DNA of 64,000 nt from Achatina immaculata (GCA_009760885.1 CM019721.1:16726196-16790195); one strand, 5' to 3'. Shown: positions 24,287 through 37,519, counted from the first letter of the stretch. The notes: generated by a model not told the origin, from the letters alone. Numbers and translations are program-made.

Positions 24287-25225
24287 TGGTTAGACATAAA
24301 ACAAGGGGTCCGTCAGGGGTGCATATTGTCACCCTACTTATTTAACTTGTATACTGAAAATATAATGAGGAATGTTAGAGAAGATGTAGACAAAGATATT
24401 ACGATGCCATAACAGTTGGAGGTTATGAAATACCAGAAATTAGATATGCTGATGACACAGTATTGCTGTCCACAACACAAAAAGGAATGGAAAAACTAAT
24501 TATGTCAGTCCGTAAGAACAGTGAAGAGCAAAACCTCTATCTTAATGCAAAGAAAACTAAATTTATGACAACTGACAAAACAAATAAGGCAGCTGAAATA
24601 TGTATCAATGAGGAAAAACTGGAAGAAGTGGAGAGTTTTGAATATCTTGGATCGCTGCTAACTAATAATGGAGATACAATGAGGGAAATTAAAAGGAGGA
24701 CATCCATCGCTCTTCAGAAAGTAAAACAAATAAAGAATCTGTGGAGAGGAGCAGACAGAACCACAAAAATAAGATTTTTAAGGGCATGCATCTTTCCCAT
24801 AGCAACATATGCCTGTGAGACCTGGACACTTAACAAAACAGCTGAGAAACACATAAATGCATTTGAATGTAAATGCTACAGAAGAGTTCTCCAAATATCG
24901 TGGACACAAAAAAGAACAAATATATCTATACTACAAGAGCTTAATATTGAAGAAGGCTGGCTAGTGAAGAGGATTAAAGAGAGAAAACTTAAATATTTTG
25001 GACACATTAAACGTCATGATAATTTAGAGAAGACCGTATTGGAAGGATACATAATGGGAAAAAGAAAAAGAGGAAGACCAAGACGAAGATGGCTGCAAGA
25101 CATCGTTGACGATCTGGAACTGGATGCAACAGCAGCAGGCCATCTTGCTCACAACCGAGAGGCCTACAGGAGTGCTGTTTGGGAGGCAAAGTTCCGCAAG
25201 GGACATGCAAATGAATGAATGAATG
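24287..25225 (+). mobile_element. Family A LINE inserted in the CR1-like LINE
   Basis: Starts at the GVRQGCILSP region of the RT. After one frameshift, a 251-codon frame (24463-25218) runs to the C-terminal end through GKRKRGRPRRRWLQDI. Tail (ATGA)n. The 8-bp duplication ACTGAAGT lies at 24279-24286 and 25226-25233. It splits the CR1-like element between ORF1 and endonuclease. Confidence 0.93.
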
Positions 25226-25899
25226 ACTGAAGTAAATAAACTTTTAAATACTACACAGAGGCGCACTCTGTATATTAAACATCAACTGGTACACAACTCA
25301 CCAGAGTTTCATAATTGGAAACTAAAAGAGTGACACGCCTAACTACTGAATAATTAAAAGCTGAAATATGCGATTTCACTAACAAGTTGAGTAATTATAT
25401 ATATAAATATAGTTCTCACACACAAACAGATACAATTCACAAACTGCAAATACCTATAGAAAGTTGACAAGAATTAGAAAAATAGATACAAAAGAAAAGG
25501 GGCAAGAAATAAAATACAAAAACGTAAAGAATTCTAAATAAACTTAAGAAAGAAGATATCAGTCACTATATTTGGCTGAGTAATAATTCTTTTTCGACAT
25601 TGTGGGTTGGAGGTTTCAGTTTGTGATGGATTACGATGATATTGCCATCAGTTTAAGGGATGTGGTGTCTGTAGGGTACCATGCCATGTGAATTATGTAG
25701 AGATAACACATAGGCATGACTCAAGGCTGCAGGGCTAAATTGCAATAAATACTGCAGCTCCAGATTTCTTTGAGGATATTGCATGGAACTTGCTTGTGTG
25801 TTGAAGTCTTCCAATGAGTTGTGCAACTGTGGAAGAACCCTGACGTTGTTGATGCTCGTAGCGGCTCGTCTGACAGTCTGAGGCTGGCGTGATGGTAGG

Positions 25900-26750
25900 G
25901 GTGGAAACATTGTGTCATAGTCGGTGGTTTGCTGTGGATCAGGTGGTGCAGATTTGGAGTTCCCTATGGTTGTAGTGCTCGGAGTAGAGCTGGCTTTATG
26001 GGGTTTTTTTTTGGATGTGGGTGTTGTTTGTAGACATCCAACTGTACTACGTCTTTCTGTAGTGTACGTTCTGGAAACTTTAGAATTTTTGCAAGGATGC
26101 TGGTACCAAGTTTTGATGTATGTATGTGGTCCCTGTACACCTGTTTCTTCGGGGCACCGGCGGCTGAGATGAAGAACACAGTGTGGTTTATGAAGACAGT
26201 GTTGTTATCACGACAGTATGACTGAAGTGCCTTGTTGTTGATGTCTACCAGGCGGCGTCCAGGACCGGAGCAGGGTGGAATGATGGAGGATAGGACGATT
26301 GCTGCAGTCTAATACTTTCCCTTGATGGCGGAAGTCAAAGCGTACGGATGCTTTCCTCACGCCCTGGTCTATATTAAAATTTCTCAGTGTTTGCGTTATT
26401 TTCGCAATACCAGCTCCCGGTACTGCAACTAATGAGACAGTCTCCTCTTCTGCTATGGACATCTGCTCGCCACACACGCCCTTTAGCAGAGAATCCCCAA
26501 TTATTAAATGTGTTGTGTTGTCCGCGATTTTGTGAATGGGAATTTGCTGCGTATTTCGTACACGTTGTTTTTGGTTAGATCGTGACTGGAGGTGGGATGC
26601 GTTGTTTGACTGAGATGATTGTTGCGTCCTGTCTGTCTGCTGAGTATCTGGTACAGAGCTATGTTGTAGGGCATCGAATCTGTTGGTGATCTGGACCTCG
26701 ATGGGGTACTCGTATGTCTTGCTCACCTGATAAAGATTCACTGACTTCAC
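25900..26750 (-). pseudogene. CR1-like ORF1 with SGNH esterase domain (broken)
   Basis: The first frame (26750-26208) has a Gln/Ser-rich N-terminus, then HLIIGDSLLKGV (block I serine in GDS). A second frame (26179-25964) resumes with AGAPKKQVYRDHIHTSKLGT, which has the D-x-x-H of block V, then ILAKILK. Esterase domains in ORF1 are known in CR1/L2 LINEs. A frameshift near 26200-26330 separates the two halves. Confidence 0.8.
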
Positions 26751-26821
26751 TCTGTTTTTGTTGGTCGTTTTTCTGGTGAAGTTTGTTTACACTGGCTGGC
26801 GACGATGGCTGAGCTTTCAGG

Positions 26822-27115
26822 AGAGACTAGCAGTCAGACTAGCAGACAGTGAGACTAGTAAGGCAGTGACTAGTGAGACTGAGACTAGTCAGACTGAGAT
26901 TAATGAGACAGACTAGTGAGACAGTGAGAGTAGTGAGACTGAGACTATTGAGATTGGGACTAGTGAGACAGATTAGTGAGATTGGAACTAGTTAGATTGA
27001 AACTGATAAGAATAGTGACAAAGTGAGAATAGTGGGAAAGTGAGACTAGTGAGACTGAGACTAGTGAAGCAGTAAAACTAGTGAGACCGAGACAATGCTA
27101 TGGCAGTTGTTGCTG
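26822..27115 (+). repeat. GTGAGACT-type minisatellite, right part
   Basis: About 290 bp of degenerate units (GACTAGTGAGACTGAGACTA and relatives) continuing the array at 20395-20505. Confidence 0.85.
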
Positions 27116-27194
27116 AGACTTTGTGTTGTTATAGGTCTATGGCTTTATAACACATAAGTAAGGTGCCAGATGGCGAAGTTTATTAATGTGCTGT

Positions 27195-27310
27195 TCTCTC
27201 ATAGCTAGACAGCTGCTTGTCCTACCGAAATCCGTAGTTCATGTCCCAGGTAATTCTCTTGTCATTTTTCTTTCCCTCGCACTGTTTCTCAACTAAAGTG
27301 TCACAAAAGA
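27195..27310 (+). repeat. tRNA-derived SINE fragment
   Basis: AGCTAGACAGCTGCTTGTCC, then a degraded B box (GTAGTTCATGTCCC) and CAGGTAATTCTCTTGT. The same sequence occurs in both arms of the palindrome at 39050-39682. Confidence 0.6.
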
Positions 27311-27551
27311 AAGTGGTATTCAACAGACAGCAAGACTTAAACTGAGATTTTGTGCCTTCATTTAGTTTTAGACCACTGAATGGATTAACTAAAATACACC
27401 TTCTCTGCACTCACACCATCATGAGACCTCCATTTAGTTTGGGAAATACTTTTCCCTACATTCTACAGAATTTATCATTGATGAAGTGAGACAAATAAAT
27501 AATTTTCTCCACTTCCAAAATGGAAAAAATAAAAATAAACAAAGAAAAAGT

Positions 27552-27554
<3 letters not shown>

Positions 27555-27606
<52 letters not shown>
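27555..27606 (+). repeat. (GA)n microsatellite
   Basis: About 52 bp of uninterrupted GA dinucleotides. Confidence 0.98.
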
Positions 27607-27613
<7 letters not shown>

Positions 27614-27619
27614 TTTTTT

Positions 27620-29390
27620 TTTGCATGCAAGGGAGTGAAATCCTGCAAAATTCAGTGAATGATTTACACAAGGCACACATAACAATATAGTATTCATTTC
27701 TTCATTTTGTTTTCCTGAGCACTGACTTAACTAATGGACATAGTTGTCATGTTGCCAGCCTTGAACATGACAGATTTTTGCTTTTAACTCATCACTTGTC
27801 CATGATATTACATCACTTTAGTATCTCTGAGCAAACTGCTTCTTCAAAACTCATATCACAACCCAAGAGTTACTCTAAGTAAAACAACAAAAAATAATTT
27901 CTTTGTTGATTGCTTTTCCTCTCACTGACCCCAGAAAGGAAGATTTTGTTTGATAAAGAACCTAATTAAGGCAAGAAAACTGTTATTTTATTCATTACAC
28001 TTTTTGTGTACATCTATATAATTGATTTGATCAAAATTTCTTTATATTTTAATTTTTGCCCTTGTTTCTATGGGCTTCTATTTGTGTATGAGAAGTAGAT
28101 ATTGTCTGGATATTTGACACAGAGCTGTATGTGCAAACATTCTACAGAAAGAACCACAAAATGTTTATTTAGAACAAACCATTCAAGTCCCCAGTGCCTC
28201 TTCACAAAGATTAGTAAAAACCATAGAGATGTGAAATGTTGATTGCTTCTTACACACTTTCTGTTTCTCTTTGCATGACAGAGAAAAATTCATCTTTGTT
28301 CTGAGATATTCGCTTCCTCTCCCTACCACCTTAACTTTCAAGTCTTCTGTTGCAGTGATATCAGAATAAATTTTCACCACTTCACAGTCAGACCAGCTAT
28401 AAGATTACCACTTTGCCACCTGAGTACAGTACACATAATTTTACTGTATAGGTCTAAAGACCACCAAGCAAGCTGTTCACAAGCTGAATCAAACTTCAGG
28501 TTAGATATATGAAGGTGGTTAGTTTTTAAATTATCTACAAACAATGCACACTTTCATGTGCTGAAGGTCATGGAAAATATGGGCCTAACACCATATTCCC
28601 CAATATACCTTAATGGCATAGAAACAGGAATTTTATCTTTACCTTTACAAACAATGCACTCCTTCAATGCTGGCAAGTTAGTTTTTAAATTATCTACAAA
28701 CAGTGCACCCCTAAATGCCAGCAACTGGGGTGGACCTCACCACTTCTAATACAACAACTGGAAGAGGTAAGATCTTCCCTCTTACAAAGAAATATCCCAA
28801 AGAATGAATGAAGGAAGAAGATCCAGTTAATGTCACAAACCTGTCTGAAAAATAACCCTCTGATATCAATACTTATTTCTGACTTTATGATGCTAAAGTA
28901 ATATTAGCTATGGAATACTGTCACATGTGCAACTCTCATAAGTAAGCAGAAAACATAACTGCAACCAAACTGCATAAATAAACTTTCAATCAATGAACAT
29001 GTTGGTGTGCATGCATGCACACCCACACACACAAACACAGAGATAAGGATACAGTCAACAAAAAAACTAGAAATGAAGAAATCATGATAAACATCTTGTT
29101 TTTCACCACATGAACATTTTTATTGTAATAGAACATTTTAAAATAAATTAAACATTTCATAAAAAAAATAACCATTGTTACCTATAACTGCAGGAATGTA
29201 AAACTCAGAACAAAAGACAAAATAAAATCGCAGAATTAAGAAAAAAAATGTTATGTCAAGAATGAAAAAAAGTCCAGGCTCTGAAAGTGAAATATTTGAT
29301 AAATTAACATAACATTTTAACAAGAGAGAGAGCATGCTCTAATATAGAATGTTACATGTTAACATCAGAAGGAGGGTGAATGTGGTGAAG
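27620..29390. other. Intergenic DNA, nothing assigned
   Basis: Unique-looking AT-rich DNA. A local duplication of about 35 bp (GTTAGTTTTTAAATTATCTA at about 28518 and 28678) is the only structure noted. Confidence 0.45.
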
Positions 29391-29397
29391 AAGAGCT

Positions 29398-29466
29398 CTT
29401 AGTATCAAGTACAAATTTCTATCACTGCCTCAAGTATCAAGTACAAATTTCTATCACTGCCTCAAG
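29398..29466 (+). repeat. Tandem duplication of about 32 bp
   Basis: AGTATCAAGTACAAATTTCT...CTCA occurs twice in a row, just before the family B insertion. Confidence 0.85.
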
Positions 29467-29501
29467 TTAAAAGACCTGAAAAAAAAAGACAAACAATGAT
29501 T

Positions 29502-30709
29502 CTTATATCTTATATCCTTCCTGTGCCGTTAAACGTCACATAGGGCTCGCAAAGTAGTTCGCCAATTTTTCCTGTCTTCGGCGAGTCTTTCAACCTCATC
29601 AAAGGATTTTATGCCTGTTAACTTGGCCTCTCTTAATAATGTCCTCTTCAGAGTTTCACACGGTCTGCCCCTTTTTCTTCGGCCTGTTGTGTTCCACTTG
29701 ATAGCTTGTTTTGGGATTCTCTGCTCATTTCTTCTCATCAAGTGGCCAACATATGTCCATCTCCTTTTCCTGATCACCCGTGAGACTGGTTGTTGTTCAG
29801 TCATCTGTCTTATCTCTGCATTGTTCTTGAATTCATTCCACTTGATGCCGAGTATTTTCCATAGACGTTTGTTTTCAAAAGAGTCTAATTTCTTTTCTAT
29901 TTCTTTAGTTGTTTTCCAGCTTTGGCATGCATAAATGAGGGTGGATATTACATTTGAATTGAATAGTCTTAACTTGGTTTTTGTGCTTATAACTTTTGAA
30001 TTCCATATGTTCTCAAGATTCTTGAAGATTGATGCAGCTTTTGCAATTCTGATCCTAACTTCCTTTCTAGTGTCACCATCCTGGTCTATGTAGCTGCCAA
30101 GGTATGCAAACTGATTGACTTCTTCAATATCTGTCCCTTCTATGTGTATTTTTCCATTTTGATTGATGGGAATTTTCATTATTTTTGTTTTGTCCTTGTT
30201 AATTTCAAGTCCTATTTTGCTAGCCAGTGAAGACAGGCTATCTGTTTTTTCTTGCATGGAATTCACATTATTACTGATAAGAGTTATGTCATCAGCAAAA
30301 TCAAGATCTTCTAGTTGGGTCCCATGTACCCAGTCAATACCTGTGTTACCTGTGCAGCATTTTTTCATTATGAAGTCTATTGTAATCCCAAAAAGTAAAG
30401 GAGACAATATACATCCTTGTTTCACGCCTGTTTCAATCTGGAACCATTCACTCATCCCTTCTTCTGTCTTGACTGCACAACCATATCCATTTTATAAGTC
30501 CTTAATGATGTTGACAATTTTAGATGGTATTCCATATAGACATAAAGTTCTCCATAATGAATCTCTGTGTATGCTATCAAATGCCTTTTTAAAATCTATG
30601 AAGTTCAGTATTAATGGTTTCTGCTTTTCAATATGTTCTTCAAGTATTATTCTGAGAGTAAAGATCTGGTCGAGACAGCTTCTCCCTTTTCAAAATCCTG
30701 CTTGTTCTT
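29502..30709 (-). mobile_element. Family B LINE with intact RT C-terminal frame
   Basis: A 308-codon frame (30455-29529) covers GVKQGCILSPLLFGITIDFI, LDFADDITLISNNVNSMQEK, LGSYIDQDGDTRKEVRIRIA and the C-terminal RRWTYVGHLMRRNEQRIPKQ block. The frame breaks further 5' (about 30456-30709), still RT (LPFKSMKFS... on the antisense). The duplication CAATGATT lies at 29494-29501 and 30710-30717. Intergenic, in the same orientation as genes A and B. Confidence 0.93.
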
Positions 30710-30719
30710 CAATGATTGC

Positions 30720-33000
30720 ACACATTAAAAAAAAAACAAAACAGAACAGATGTTGAATGAAGTGTAACATGAATCTGAGCATTAAAATATGAGAAATATT
30801 AAACTACAACTCAAACAGACTGCAAAAGATGTTTAAATGAACGAATAAATGTTATTATAAGTTTTGAATAAAAGATCATAAATTTTAATTACTTAATAGA
30901 ACATTGTAAAGAAATTGATCACAAATTTTAATTACTTGATGTAACATTATAAAGAAATTATCTTCTATACGCAGCATTCAAAAAATGTTGATCAAACAAT
31001 GTTTATTAAAAGATCTAAAGACAAATGACAATAAAATAATGTACAACTCACAATGCTGTGTAAAAATGGATCTATAAGTATCCATTACAGCTAATGGATA
31101 AAAAAAATGAAGTGATGGAAGGACATATATGGGGCAAGAACATAAAAGAAGTGTAAATAGACATAAATTTTCTTGACAAGAAGTCAGAACTTACTGGTCA
31201 GGTAACTACAACAATCCAGTCTGTGACTGGTACTTCATATCACAAGAAATAAAGAGAAGTTGACAAGGTCAGCACAGAAATATACACATAAATACATTTT
31301 ACTCATATGTGGACATCTGAAAAGCAGAAATGCAAGATACATTACATGCTGCTCTCAGTAGTGTTTCAATAATGCTTCATCATCTTGTGTGAGCCTTTGC
31401 CATTTTTGATTCAAATGTTTTTCTTAATTCATGTCATTTGGTCAGTTCATAAAAGTTTCAATATATGTTGTGATGCTTTTCTCTTTCTCGTAGCACATGT
31501 CTGCAGAAGAACATTCACAGTGTCTGGCAACTAAAAGCTGCAACTACTGTGATATGTTCACCAAATGTCTCTACTTTCATGCACAAAAAAATGCACCTAG
31601 TTTCTTCCTATGTGCAGTAAAATCTTGAGATCTGAAAGCTGTGAGTGACTTAACAGAAATGGTTACAAAATCTTTTCCAGGTACTGATGAACATATAAAA
31701 AATGTGAGTAAATCTCAATTAGATGAAAATTTTAATAAAAAGACTACAGTAAAATACTATTAGTAAGTGGAATGAAAACAGCTGTATCTTTAACTAGTTT
31801 TTGCCTTTGAAGTCTCTCAAAGACTAGCAAGTAGGAACTGGAGTCCTAGAACAAATGCAAACTACATGTATAAAGAATTCAGCGAGGCAAACCAAAGATG
31901 CATTATAGACTATACCTTTATATATGTCATCATATATTAGCAGACATTTATCTGAATGTGTGCACATATGACTGTACACACAGGAAATGGTCAGTACAAC
32001 AAAACATACTCATGCTGGCAAAGTTCAATGAAAGATCTGTACACTGACAAAAGGAAAAAAAATAATGATAAAATCCAAGAATTTGATGTTAAGTTACACT
32101 TGGATAAGTTGTGCCACAAAAAAGTCACCTGAAATAGGATCAATGAGCTAGATTAGGAAATATCAGCCACACACAGGATGATCAGTTCAAGCTGAAACAT
32201 GATATCATGTGATGGCTATTAAAAGAATAACGATTCATTTGTTGTACATTAACAAAAATAACTAATCTTACACTGGGAGCACAGAAACAGTTGCACTAAA
32301 CTTTATATAAACTGAACTTTTATTCAGATTATATGATTTAAGTTCAGCACATAATAAAACAGAAAACTATATTTATAACAGGTAATGAAATAAGCAGATT
32401 ATCTGAAACAGAAGTGGTAGATTTACAAATCTTTACATGATTGAAATAACATAAACAGTAGACTACTAAATTCTGCAGCATTTGTAAAAAAATTCTTGTG
32501 ATATCTGGCAATCCTCTTTGACATAAAGAAGATAAGCTATCGATTATCATCAGTTACTTTAACAGAAGTCACCTTTTAGCATGTACAAAAGCCTGAAGTT
32601 ATGAAATAATGAACAGAAAACTCAACATTTGTTACACAAGTAAAAATGTGACATGTCTCTTCTCATCATTTTTCATAGCATGTCTTGACTTGTTACGGAT
32701 ATAATGAATTTAAAATACAAAAAGAAAAAAAAATGTTTTTTTTCACTATCAGTTTTAAACACTTGTGCTCTAAACACTTATTCTAAACACTTGTGCACAG
32801 AAAGTTAACATTTAGCAAAAATGTTTTCAAAAATACTTATCTTATTAAAAAAAAAAGATAATTCCCAGTGCCCTTAATGTGATTAAAAACAAGGAATACA
32901 GTAAAAGAAAAACATTACGTATGGCTCATATAACTTTTTGCTTCAAGCAAGTGAGGAAAGTCCAATATATCAAGTTTTTTTTGTGGTCAATACCATTATG
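30720..33000. other. Region downstream of gene A, nothing coding recognised
   Basis: AT-rich. A minus-strand AATAAA lies at 32319-32324, about 1.1 kb past the putative gene A stop, and could be its polyadenylation signal (low confidence). No transposon sequence was recognised. Confidence 0.4.
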
Positions 33001-33013
33001 AATATAGTGAAAC

Positions 33014-33636
33014 TGACGTCTTCTCCTTGTACAGCGAAAACACAATGAGAAATATAGAGAACACGCCAGGAATATCAGTTGGCAGGTACAACTTTAACAA
33101 CTTAAGATATGCAGATGACATAGTCCTGATTGCTAAAAGTGAAGGGGAACTACAGGCTCTTCTGGACATCATGGTCTGTGAAAGTAAAAATAAAGGTCTT
33201 CGCCTGAACAAAAAGAAGACTGAAGTGATGGTCATCTCAAATAAAAGAATACCACCAAAATGTAGCATTACCATTGATGGCACAATCTGAAACAAGTTGA
33301 TAGATTCAAATACTTAGGAACAATTATAACAACTGATGGGAAATGTCACAACAAAATAAAAAGCAGACGTGCTCAGGCCAAGTCAGCATTCCAGACAATG
33401 AGACACATCTTGTGCAACAGATACATATCAATGGAAACAAGATTCCGAGTACTTAAAAGTTACATCGAGCTAATTTTGTTTCATGGGTGTGAACCATGGT
33501 CTATGAATAAGAAAGTACAATGAGAAATGGAGGTCATGGAAATGTGGTTTATAAGAAGGATATTGAAGGTGCCATGGACAGCCAAGAAAACCAATGAAGA
33601 AGTCTTAAGAGAGGCAAGAGTTAAAAAGCAAATTTG
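33014..33636 (+). mobile_element. Family C LINE fragment abutting gene A's last exon
   Basis: RT fragment in plus orientation: SLYSENTMRNIENTPG, NLRYADDIVLIAKSEGELQA (YADD), LNKKKTEVMVISNKRIPPKC, then frameshifted pieces up to WTAKKTNEEVLREARVKKQI. It lacks the 3' end seen in the copy at 60640-61316. So its junction with the gene A exon at about 33636 was probably made by a deletion, not by a simple insertion. Confidence 0.85.
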
Positions 33637-33744
33637 TCTTTGAGCCCCTTCCTCTTTCATCTCTATGACATCAAGCACATCTGTTTGCTCTGCATCTTCA
33701 TTCACTGTGGCTTTGTGCTCATAGCTTGCTCTTGTGTCTTGTTT
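33481..33744 (-). CDS. TRANK1: Gene A putative terminal exon, 3' part derived from antisense LINE
   Basis: The acceptor TTTTATTTTTGACAG|AAA at 33745 is followed in phase 0 by KQDTRASYEHKATVNEDAEQ and then TDVLDVIEMKEEGAQ, an acidic tail like the end of TRANK1. From about 33,636 leftwards the same frame runs through a family C LINE in antisense (about 50 residues, including LAVHGTFNILLINHISMTSI) to a TGA at 33483-33481. No good donor is visible between. Either the LINE supplies the stop and a new C-terminal tail, or the true end of the exon was lost. First part likely real; tail uncertain. Confidence 0.55.
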   Translation of the reverse strand, partial: KQDTRASYEHKATVNEDAEQTDVLDVIEMKEEGAQRQICFLTLASLKTSSLVFLAVHGTFNILLINHISMTSISHCTFLFIDHGSHP

Positions 33745-36700
33745 CTGTCAAAAATAAAATATTACCATATGGAGTAACAGATATGTTTCATCTTAACATC
33801 AAGTGCATCACCTCCTCCCCCCCCCCCCCCCAAATCTGGGATTAAACAGATTGCATTTATTTTTCAACATATATTTGTCATTTAATTTTTTTTTTAAAGC
33901 AACTTATTTTCAGTTTTTGAAATATATCATTTGTTTAGAAAAGTATATTTTCAAAGTATGTCATTTACATCTTTTGAAATTATAACACTGAAGTGGTGAG
34001 AAAATACAGTAGGTGTCACCTTTAGGTCTCAAATTCTACTATCAGTGAGAAAACACAGTAGATGCCATCTTTAGGTCTCAGATTCTAGTATTAGTGAGAA
34101 AACACACTAGGTGCCATCTTTAGGTCTCAGATTCTACTTATATCTTATATCTTATATCCTTCCCATGCCGTTAAATGTCACATAGGGCTCGTAAAGTAGT
34201 TCGCCAATTTTTCCTGTCTTCGGCGAGTCTTTCAACCTCATCAAAGGATTTTATGCCTCTCTTGGCCTCTCTTAATAATGTCCTCTTCAGAGTTTCACGC
34301 GGTCTGCCCCTTTTTCTTCGGCCTGTTGTGTTCCACTTGATAGCTTGTTTTGAGATTTTCTGATCATTTCTTCTCATCAAGTGACCAACATATGTCCATC
34401 TCCTTTTCCTGATCACCCATGAGACTGGTTGTTGTTCACTCATCTGTCTTATCTCTGCATTGTTCTTGAATTCATTCCACTTGATGCCGAGTATTTTCCT
34501 TAGGCATTTGTTTTCAAAAGAGTCTAATTTCTTTTCTATTTCTTTAGTTGTTTTCCATTTTTCGCATGCATAAATGAGGGTGGATATTACATTTGAATTG
34601 AGTAGTCTTAACTTGGTTTATGTGCTTATAACTTTTGAATTCCATATGTTCTCAAGATTATTGAAGATTGATGCTGCTTTTGCAATTCTGATCCTAACTT
34701 TCTTTCTAGTGTCACCATCCTGGTCTATGTAGCTGCCAAGGTATGCAAATTGATTGACTTCTTCAATATCTGTCCTTTCTATGTGTATTTTTCCATTTTG
34801 ATTGATGGGAATTTTCATTATTTTTGTTTTGTCCTTGTTAATTTCAAGTCCTATTTTGCTAGCCAGTGAAGACAGGCTATCTGTTTTTTCTTGCATGAAA
34901 TTCACATTATTACTGATAAGAGTTATGTCATCAGCAAAATCAAGATCTTCTAGTTGGGTCCCATGTACCCAGTCAATACCTGTGTTACCTGTGCAGCATT
35001 TTTTCATTATGAAGTCTATTGTAATCCCAAAAAGTAAAGGAGACAGTATACATCCTTGTTTCACGCCTGTTTCAATCTGGAACCATTCACTCATCCCTTC
35101 TTCTGTCTTGACTGCACAACCATATCCATTGTATAAGTCCTTAATGATGTTGACAATTTTAGATGGTATTCCATATAGACATATATTCTACTATCAACAA
35201 AATTAAAATGAGTGTTACATGTAAAAAATATCTGCTATTCTGAGCAAATGTTTGGACCTGCTAGGAATATTTTTGAGTATTTTGCATACAAGATGTAAAA
35301 TTGACATGGATTCTTTTTTAAGTGTGTATGAGAAGGATAGACATCATTGATGATCTGCAAATGGATGCACCAGCAGCAGGCCATCTTTCTCACAACCGAG
35401 AGGCCTACAGGAATGCTGTTAGGGAGTCAAAGTTCCACAAGGGACATACAGATGAATGAATGAATGAGAAGAATAGAAACAGACAGAGAACATTAAAAGT
35501 ATTTGACTGTGTGTGACAGAAAGAAAGAGAGAATGTCTGAGGTACAAGGTGTAACCAATGAAATGAATAATTTTAAAAACTGCCCATACTAGTAAAGTTT
35601 GGGTGGGAGAGGTGTAACCACTCTCAGTGTGCTCCCACTTCCATAGCATTCAGCTAGGATGAAGCTAAAACTTGATACTGTAGCAGAATCTGGCATAAAT
35701 TAAAGCTAGTCTGAGGGAAGGGAGATAATTTGGAAGAAATAGGGGTCATTGAAGAGTAAATTTCTCCTGCGACTTTTTGTTTTTTTTTCACAAGGGCTAT
35801 TCTTGCAAGGTTTCTTAAGAAAAGCTCAGGTAAAAATTCTGTTTAGTAATCTGAGATTAAAAATATTCAGGGTTATAAAGTGCGTTAGTCACGTTTTGAT
35901 GATTTTTTTTTTTTTTTAATAAGTGAATCTCAGAACAAATAGTTTTTCATGTGAGTCTGAATTTCATGGAGAGAAAATTCAGAATCATGGTAGGGAAAGT
36001 CAGCTATATAAAAACTAATTTTAGGAAAGAGCAGTCAGGTTTTTAGAGGTTTTTCAGTAGCAGTTTCAGTTCAGAGTAGGAATGTAGTGTCACAGTGTCG
36101 AGGGATTTTGAGACAGAGCTGCTTGCTCTTTGTTAGAATGTATAGTTTGTAGAGCTTCTTTCTAGATGTAGATAGCTGTGGCATCATCCTTTTTAGGACA
36201 ATTCGATAGCTTAAAAATGTAGACAATTTGTAGCATTGTCCTTGTCAGGTCAAAAGTGTTTCTCAAATGGTTTCCAGTTTTTGGCAGTTGTGTTGTGTTT
36301 AGTGTGGAATTTGAAATTTCTGAAAATTGTAAGTAGTAGATTTATTGCAACTATTCTTTTGTTAGGTTTCAGTTTCCCATGGCAAATGAGTTCTTGCCCA
36401 GGAAGTTCTGTTGCTATGTCTGTTTTGTCACTGCCGTGTGGCAGTAGTTTTCCTCATCTTCATTTACGTCATCTTCATTTTCTTCATGAAATAAATCTTC
36501 TGTAAAATTGTCACTACAGCAACGTGTCTGTTGACTCCCATGATTGTCTGTGAGCCTGCTTGTGCCGTCTAAAGTGTTATGGTTGTTCTAGTGTCAGTGA
36601 GCCTGGGAATGTGCCCGTTCATTATGTGGATAACTAGAACGTGATTTGAAGTTATACAACTAAAAGTCAAATTTCTAATATTATAATTACAAACACTAGA

Positions 36701-37519
36701 CAAGAAGATTCAGTGGTTCTCAACTTGTTCAGATCACCCACAACCACTTGTAAAGTTCTTGCTAGCTGTGTATTTTGGCAACAATAAGATAACAAGAAGT
36801 AGTTCTGCTAAAATCTTGTTAAAATACATGACTCTGGTGAGTGCTTGCACTTACAACAAAAACTGCTGGTTTTGTCATGAATACTTGATAACATTGGTGT
36901 TGTAAGAACTGTAATCTCTAAACATTCTGCTCATCTTTATGCTATAGCCTTGGGAAATTGTTTTCTAGCACTATCAGAATTCTCCATAATGTCCTATGCT
37001 CCCTACCACACATAAACAATTCATACTGTTCAGGCATGAAGAGAAGGTGATCAGGTAAACTACATTCACTTTTTAATAATTGATGAACAACTGTTGCAGC
37101 TTATAAATAATGATGGTTAAACACGTAACTGAGACTAGAAGAATATGTGCAGTGAACAAGCACTCAGTTATGTTGTGTCCAAAATTTCATAACTTTTAAA
37201 AGATAGAACCAATTGCTATTTTATGAGCTTTAAATCTGCTTTGTTGAATATGTTTTCAGGTGTATATAGACAATAAAATGAAGCATTTACAATTGTCTAT
37301 TTTACTGGTTCATCCTGTATCTGACAGAATGTGTTAAAGAGAGAATGTTTAAGATATCAGACAGTGAGAAAACATTTCAGATTTCTGCTTGTATGTCTAC
37401 ATGTGAGACAGTGAGAAAGAGAAAGTTTAAAATATTTGACTGTCTGTGTGCATGTGTGTGTGTGAGAGAGAGAGATAGGGAGAGAGAGAAAATGTTTAAC
37501 ATATTTGACTTTCTCTGTA

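Larger units (their letters stand above)
20506..26821 (-). mobile_element. CR1/L2-like LINE, nearly full length, decayed
   Basis: Minus-strand element of about 5.4 kb, without the inserted family A copy at 24287-25225. From 5' to 3': ORF1 with an SGNH esterase (26750 to about 25900), a spacer, endonuclease (about 24290-23000, with an internal 554-bp duplication), a linker with PWITPEILQSMTERDRAHKI (22842-22621), RT (22237-21461) with FVDFKKAFD and LFADDCTVYT, and a C-terminal HLDYCSTVWDGCS...LQKRAVKLI region (21395-21057). It ends in an (AATC)n tail at about 20506-20525. Frameshifts and stops between blocks make it inactive. Confidence 0.88.

Noticed and set aside
28380..28440. tRNA-like A box on the minus strand (TGGCAAAGTGGTAATC)
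   Set aside because: No B box at the right distance and no tail.
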